Shown piece by piece: positions 60,946-64,000 of a stretch of 64,000 nucleotides of DNA. Position 1 is the first letter of the stretch, and each line of letters begins with the position of its first letter. Made by a program: the position numbers and the translations under genes. A model generated the notes under the pieces. It searched no databases. It saw only the letters and a list, made by a program, of their open reading frames with translations, and was not told the origin of the DNA. This stretch comes from an uncultured Prevotellaceae bacterium (GTDB taxonomy: Bacteria > Bacteroidota > Bacteroidia > Bacteroidales > Bacteroidaceae): the NCBI GenBank assembly GCA_947305005.1, contig CAMZCM010000007.1, positions 39,527 through 103,526 on the forward strand, written 5' to 3'.

Positions 60946-62100
60946 ATGTACGATCAGACACAGGAAGATGCGATATTTGTGATGCTTTATGCCATCGTGA
61001 TGACGATGGGATTAATGGCCAGTGCTTATTTGCTGTTCCGGCGGGGCAACGCCTTTGCCGAGGATATCATTCCGCCGTTGCGCCTGCGCCGGTGGACGGC
61101 AGTGTTCTTTGGCATCATGGCAGCGGGACATCTGTGGTACCTGCCTGGAGAGATGGTGGATGATAGCCAGGCGGCCACGCTGTGGAAGCTCATCGGTGGC
61201 CTGCTCGACTGTCTGCTCACTCTCCCCGTGGCCCTCATCGTCATGCTCTGCATGTTGCAAGACAAACGCCGGCCGCTGTGGCCCGTGTGGGCGGCCGTGG
61301 CGCCGCTGGTCATTATGATGGGGGTGAACATTGCTAACCGCAACGATGCCCTGTTGCCGTGGATGCAGAGCTATTTCCTGCTGGCGGTCATCGGTTTTAC
61401 GGTGTATATGGTGCGCGAGGTGCAGCGCTACGGGCGCTGGCTGCGCGACAACTATGCCGACCTGGAGCACAAGGAGGTGTGGCAGAGCCTGCTGGTATTG
61501 GCGGTCATCATGCTCCTGTTCGTGTACTACGTGGTGGGCTACGGGGCCATGACCTACGAGTTTATCGTGCAGGTGTGCGGCATAGCGATGATATGCTATC
61601 TGCTGTGGCGCGTTGAGACGCTGCAGGATCTAAATCTTCCCATTTCATCGGAGAATATCGTCGTCGCAGACGCTACACCCATCGACGATAGCGATGCGAT
61701 GGATACGATGATCGCTACGGAAGAGACGGAAGAGGCTGACGCCTCGCTGTCCGTTCGCAATAACATCGGGCCGTTGCTCAGGCAGCATTGCGAGGAGCCG
61801 CAGCTCTATCTGCAGTACGACCTCTCCCTCACGCAGCTGGCCACGCTGATTGGCGTCAACCGCTCGTATCTCAGCAAGCACTTCGCCCTGCAGGGCATCA
61901 CTTACAACACCTATATCAACGACCTGCGTATCCGCCACTTCGTCAGTCTCTGCCAGGAGCGTGCCGCCGCGCACCAGCCCCTGTCGGTTCAGCAGCTGTC
62001 CCTTGATAGTGGTTTCCGCAGCTACAGCACGTTCAACGGTGCCTTCAAGCAGGTCATGCATACAACGGCGACGGAATGGCTGCGTCTCCTCGCTGAGTAG
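60946..62100 (+). CDS. Membrane-bound AraC-family transcriptional regulator
   Basis: 384 residues from the ATG at 60946 (MYDQTQEDAIFVMLYAIVMTMG). About seven hydrophobic segments between residues 8 and 225, then an acidic linker (DDSDAMDTMIATEETEEAD), and a C-terminal AraC HTH domain (LSLTQLATLIGVNRSYLSKHFALQG, LSVQQLSLDSGFRSYSTFNGAFKQVMHTTATEW). Such proteins are thought to read a membrane signal and control nearby outer-membrane or fimbrial genes; the fimbrial lipoprotein genes upstream are a natural target. GC-rich codon use. Confidence 0.9.
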   Translation: MYDQTQEDAIFVMLYAIVMTMGLMASAYLLFRRGNAFAEDIIPPLRLRRWTAVFFGIMAAGHLWYLPGEMVDDSQAATLWKLIGGLLDCLLTLPVALIVMLCMLQDKRRPLWPVWAAVAPLVIMMGVNIANRNDALLPWMQSYFLLAVIGFTVYMVREVQRYGRWLRDNYADLEHKEVWQSLLVLAVIMLLFVYYVVGYGAMTYEFIVQVCGIAMICYLLWRVETLQDLNLPISSENIVVADATPIDDSDAMDTMIATEETEEADASLSVRNNIGPLLRQHCEEPQLYLQYDLSLTQLATLIGVNRSYLSKHFALQGITYNTYINDLRIRHFVSLCQERAAAHQPLSVQQLSLDSGFRSYSTFNGAFKQVMHTTATEWLRLLAE

Positions 62101-62179
62101 GGTTGGAGTAGCGTTTTGGGGCTGTAATAGCTTCAGAATCGTAAAATCTGCTTCAAAATCGTAAAAAATTACCGGTAGG

Positions 62180-62215
62180 TTCCCCTTGATTGTCGTTCTT
62201 TCAAGGGGAATTTAT
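62180..62215 (+). terminator. Terminator of the AraC regulator
   Basis: TTCCCCTTGA (62180-62189) pairs with TCAAGGGGAA (62201-62210), then TTTATTAT. Confidence 0.75.
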
Positions 62216-62223
62216 TATATTTG
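62216..62223 (+). promoter_or_regulatory. -7 box of zinc-ribbon peptide
   Basis: TATATTTG, perfect to TAnnTTTG, about 108 bp before the ATG; the intervening leader can fold (AAAACCTT near 62238 with AAGGTTTT near 62292, and CTGCC/GGCAG between), so an attenuating leader is possible. Confidence 0.5.
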
Positions 62224-62330
62224 TGCACCAAAAAGGAGAAAACCTTCTGCCGCAAGGCAGGAGCCTTACCTAATAACGACACCTTTACCAAAAGGTTTTT
62301 CATTACGACTCAAATCTAACTTATATAAAA

Positions 62331-62486
62331 ATGATAAAGGATTCTATAGAAGAACAAAAGCGCAAGACTGTCTGCTGCCCCAAATGCGGACGGCAGACGT
62401 CGTTTGCCTTTCCCGACGATGCCATCGACGAGGACGGCGAGTTCTACCGGTGCCAACATTGCGGCTGGCCGTTCCATTACAAATAG
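62331..62486 (+). CDS. Small zinc-ribbon protein (51 aa)
   Basis: Encodes a 51-residue protein with two knuckles: C-C-P-K-C-G (about residues 15-20) and C-Q-H-C-G (about 41-45), ending GWPFHYK. The spacing fits a zinc ribbon. Preceded by a promoter and a foldable leader of about 100 nt. No close neighbour suggests a job; nucleic acid binding or a regulatory adaptor are guesses. Confidence 0.7.
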   Translation: MIKDSIEEQKRKTVCCPKCGRQTSFAFPDDAIDEDGEFYRCQHCGWPFHYK

Positions 62487-62572
62487 CCGACGAGAGAAAT
62501 TAAATAAGCGATCATTGAGGCTTTGCCTCGAGAAACGCTACGCGTTCATTGACTTACTGAGACAAACGGATA

Positions 62573-62613
62573 TTTAGTCAATTGACAATTGACAATTGAT
62601 AATTGACAATTAT
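62573..62613. repeat. Short tandem AATTGACAATTG units
   Basis: AATTGACAATTGACAATT and AATTGATAATTGACAATT in a row; common AT-rich intergenic unit in this phylum. Confidence 0.75.
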
Positions 62614-62645
62614 TTCTGGGGAAATCGCAGACGGGTTTTTCTTTG

Positions 62646-62718
62646 AACACGAATTACCACGAATTGAACATGAATTAAATTATATGGGCAATTAGATGAT
62701 AATTACATGTTAAAAAGA
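62646..62718. repeat. Dispersed repeat ATTATATGGGCGATTA, copy 2
   Basis: ACACGAATTACCACGAATTG ... AATTATATGGGCAATTA ... ATAATTACATGTTAAAAAG. Confidence 0.8.
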
Positions 62719-62769
62719 AACAACTATCGGAAGTTTGAAATGACAAAAACTGTGTTTTGATTTAAACAA

Positions 62770-63155
62770 AAACAGGAAAAACCCCACTCATGATGGCTGT
62801 GGCCTTCGGCCCAGCGTCCTGTTCTTCAGGCCTGGTGCCTAAGAGCAAGCTCTTGCACAGTCCAGAAGCCCAGTACGGTTTTGTTCCAAAACTCAGCCAT
62901 CATGGTGGCAAAAACACCGGTTCTTCGAACCTAAAAAATTCTTGAACCCTGAAAACTGTTATGGTTAACGTTATCGTTATGGTTGAAAATTGTTTTTTAG
63001 CGAAGCGGTGTTTTTGCTTTTCGATGTTGGAAATAACGAAGTTATGTGATAAGGGGTGTGGGATTGGCGTAAGAGCTCGCTCTTAAAGACAAGAGCATAG
63101 CACTTAGCAGATGAGCTCTGAAAGAGCTACAAACATCGAAAAGGGTTTTTAAGGT
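62770..63155. ncRNA. Candidate large structured RNA or palindromic element, unidentified
   Basis: No coding frame. Three long perfect helices stand side by side: CATGATGGCTG (62789-62799) with CAGCCATCATG (62894-62904); GCAAAAACACCG (62908-62919) with CGGTGTTTTTGC (63006-63017); CTTTTCGATGTT (63017-63028) with AACATCGAAAAG (63132-63143). Each encloses smaller hairpins: GGCC-TTC-GGCC (62801-62811), AAGAG-CAAG-CTCTT (62841-62854), GGTTC-TTC-GAACC (62919-62931), AAGAG-CTCG-CTCTT (63071-63084). TTTTT follows the third helix. Could be an ornate ncRNA, an intron or retroelement RNA remnant, or a mobile palindromic element. Strand is inferred only from the T-run (plus). Confidence 0.5.
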
Positions 63156-63179
63156 TTTTGTAAACAACCGAAACTTAAA

Positions 63180-63228
63180 TGATTAATTATATGGGCGATT
63201 ACATGAAAATTATATGTTTAAAAGAAAA
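63180..63228. repeat. Dispersed repeat ATTATATGGGCGATTA, copy 3
   Basis: TGATTAATTATATGGGCGAT then ATTATATGTTTAAAAG; ends 20 bp before the toxin-antitoxin promoter. Confidence 0.8.
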
Positions 63229-63247
63229 GTATCTCGCGGGAAATGTG

Positions 63248-63255
63248 TATCTTTG
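63248..63255 (+). promoter_or_regulatory. -7 box of toxin-antitoxin operon
   Basis: TATCTTTG matches TAnnTTTG, 28 bp before the antitoxin ATG. Confidence 0.6.
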
Positions 63256-63283
63256 CACGCGAATCAATTAAATAACGACGATT

Positions 63284-63472
63284 ATGGAAGCAATTATCGA
63301 GAGGACACCGCGACGGATTACCGTCAGCATGAGCACCAGGCGCTGGAACCGGCTGCTTCAGCTGGAGCAGACCTACAAGCTGGCCCGCATCATCAAGCGT
63401 AGCATGAAGCAGGTGGAGAACGAACCGAGCATGACTCCCGAGGAGGCCATCGAAGCATTGAGGGCGCTATGA
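63284..63472 (+). CDS. Antitoxin of RelE-type module
   Basis: 62 residues: a basic N-terminal strand-helix region (RRITVSMSTRRWNRLLQLEQTYKLAR) of ribbon-helix-helix type and an acidic C-terminal helix (MTPEEAIEALRAL). Its stop overlaps the toxin start by four bases (ATGA). Likely represses its own promoter at 63248. Confidence 0.8.
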   Translation: MEAIIERTPRRITVSMSTRRWNRLLQLEQTYKLARIIKRSMKQVENEPSMTPEEAIEALRAL

Positions 63473-63789
63473 GAGTAAGAATCTCTGAGGACTTCAAGGC
63501 CTCATACAAGCAGCTGAAGAAACGCCACAAGTCGCTGGACGCAGACTTTGAGCGCCTGCTTGCTTCGCTGCTCGCGAACCCCATGCAGGGCGTTGAGCTG
63601 CCGGGCGGTGCGCGTAAGGTCAGGATGGCCATCACGTCGAAAGGCCGTGGCAAGAGTGGCGGTGCAAGGGTAATCATTCGTGTACGTATCGTGCATGACG
63701 AACTGCAACTGCTCTACATCTACGACAAAGCTGATATGGAAAATGTCAGCGATGCCTACCTCCGCGAGGTGATGAAGCGCATGGAGTAG
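63469..63789 (+). CDS. RelE/ParE-superfamily toxin
   Basis: 106 residues. FKASYKQLKKRHKSLDADFERLLASLL (N-terminal helical hairpin), GARKVRMAITSKGRGKSGGARVIIRVRIVHDELQLLYIYDKADMENVS (beta core with conserved K/R and the Y-D-K end). Resembles the RelE/HigB-like subgroup with a glycine-rich loop. Predicted ribosome-dependent RNase. Unrelated to the YoeB-type toxin at 12 kb except by superfamily. A terminator follows. Confidence 0.85.
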   Translation: MRVRISEDFKASYKQLKKRHKSLDADFERLLASLLANPMQGVELPGGARKVRMAITSKGRGKSGGARVIIRVRIVHDELQLLYIYDKADMENVSDAYLREVMKRME

Positions 63790-63822
63790 CCCCCCGACAT
63801 TTCCCCCCTACAGAAAAATATC

Positions 63823-63865
63823 CGCCGAGACATCGAGAGATGGGCTCGGCGAATTGTTTTTATCC
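63823..63865 (+). terminator. Terminator after the toxin-antitoxin operon
   Basis: CGCCGAG (63823-63829) pairs with CTCGGCG (63845-63851), then TTGTTTTT. Confidence 0.7.
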
Positions 63866-63939
63866 GTTTGGTCTCAGAGACAAAAAGAAAAAATATATAT
63901 AATTCACTTATTTAATAACATTTTTAAAACTTAAAAATT

Positions 63940-64000
63940 ATGAGAAAAAACAAATTATTACTTCTGCTCGCGCTGCTCTTGACGGCGGCGACGGGCGCGT
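63940..64000 (+). CDS. Start of a secreted protein, partial
   Basis: ATG at 63940 gives MRKNKLLLLLALLLTAATGA, a typical signal peptide, running off the right edge. Preceded by an A/T-rich leader. Family cannot be told. Confidence 0.6.
   Translation, partial: MRKNKLLLLLALLLTAATGA

Noticed and set aside
62789..63143. Group II intron, tmRNA or RNase P RNA
   Set aside because: No domain V signature with a reverse transcriptase, no tRNA-like ends or tag frame, and no RNase P core sequence could be recognised, so the region is left unnamed.

Overview
The window reads as chromosomal DNA of a gut- or rumen-type Bacteroidales, most likely Prevotellaceae (Prevotella sensu lato). Seen directly: promoters of the Bacteroidetes type (TTTG, about 20 bp, TAnnTTTG) before many genes and all upstream-readable tRNAs, few Shine-Dalgarno sequences, many signal peptides and lipoproteins, BspA-like, FimB/Mfa2-like, TonB-like and DUF6250-like proteins, and large secreted proteins ending in a short N-A-G-Q-R type tail typical of Prevotella. 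The species is not determined.

Layout. 1-4.2 kb: SpmA/SpmB-like membrane protein (cut at the left edge), an NfeD-like protein plus flotillin, and a BspA-like leucine-rich-repeat protein. 4.2-14.7 kb: accessory region with a DUF1016 nuclease, a five-unit 22-bp tandem array, a structured RNA with its own promoter and terminator, a 1158-aa secreted protein followed by a 60-aa peptide ending in WDDDWS, and a mosaic of repeats (GCAAAGACGC family) carrying a GxxExxY nuclease-fold gene and two unrelated toxin-antitoxin modules in a duplicated shell. 14.7-20 kb: minus-strand operon of two Gfo/Idh/MocA oxidoreductases, two DUF1080 proteins and a TIM-barrel isomerase, which looks like an oxidative 3-keto-sugar deglycosylation locus. 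20-35.9 kb: tRNA-Leu, metY, DUF6250-like protein, Sel1/TonB protein, succinate dehydrogenase/fumarate reductase operon, mnmG with a parS-like site at its stop codon, apt-uvrC-dtd-deoC, two TraB/GumN proteins and pgeF.

36-46 kb (minus): lpxH, a MIP18-family protein, radC, a glycosyltransferase, ackA-pta, a GH2 enzyme fused to a GH43-like propeller, cdaA and folP. 46-55.7 kb (plus): murF, pdxB, acpP, fabF, rnc, a GH3-superfamily protein, an Ig-like lipoprotein and a DUF3108 protein. 55.7-58.2 kb: tRNA-Pro, tRNA-Phe, a GH20 hexosaminidase, an AraC fragment and a second WDDDWS peptide. 58.5-64 kb: visibly GC-richer segment with two fimbrillin-type lipoproteins, a membrane-bound AraC regulator, a zinc-ribbon peptide, a strongly self-complementary non-coding region, a toxin-antitoxin pair and the start of a secreted protein.

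How it fits together: core metabolism and envelope genes are interleaved with glycan-use genes and with short selfish or mobile-looking elements. The most unusual parts are the duplicated shell with swapped toxin-antitoxin genes, the two candidate structured RNAs (6.4-6.6 kb and 62.8-63.15 kb), the WDDDWS peptide family, and parS-like sites at mnmG and uvrC.
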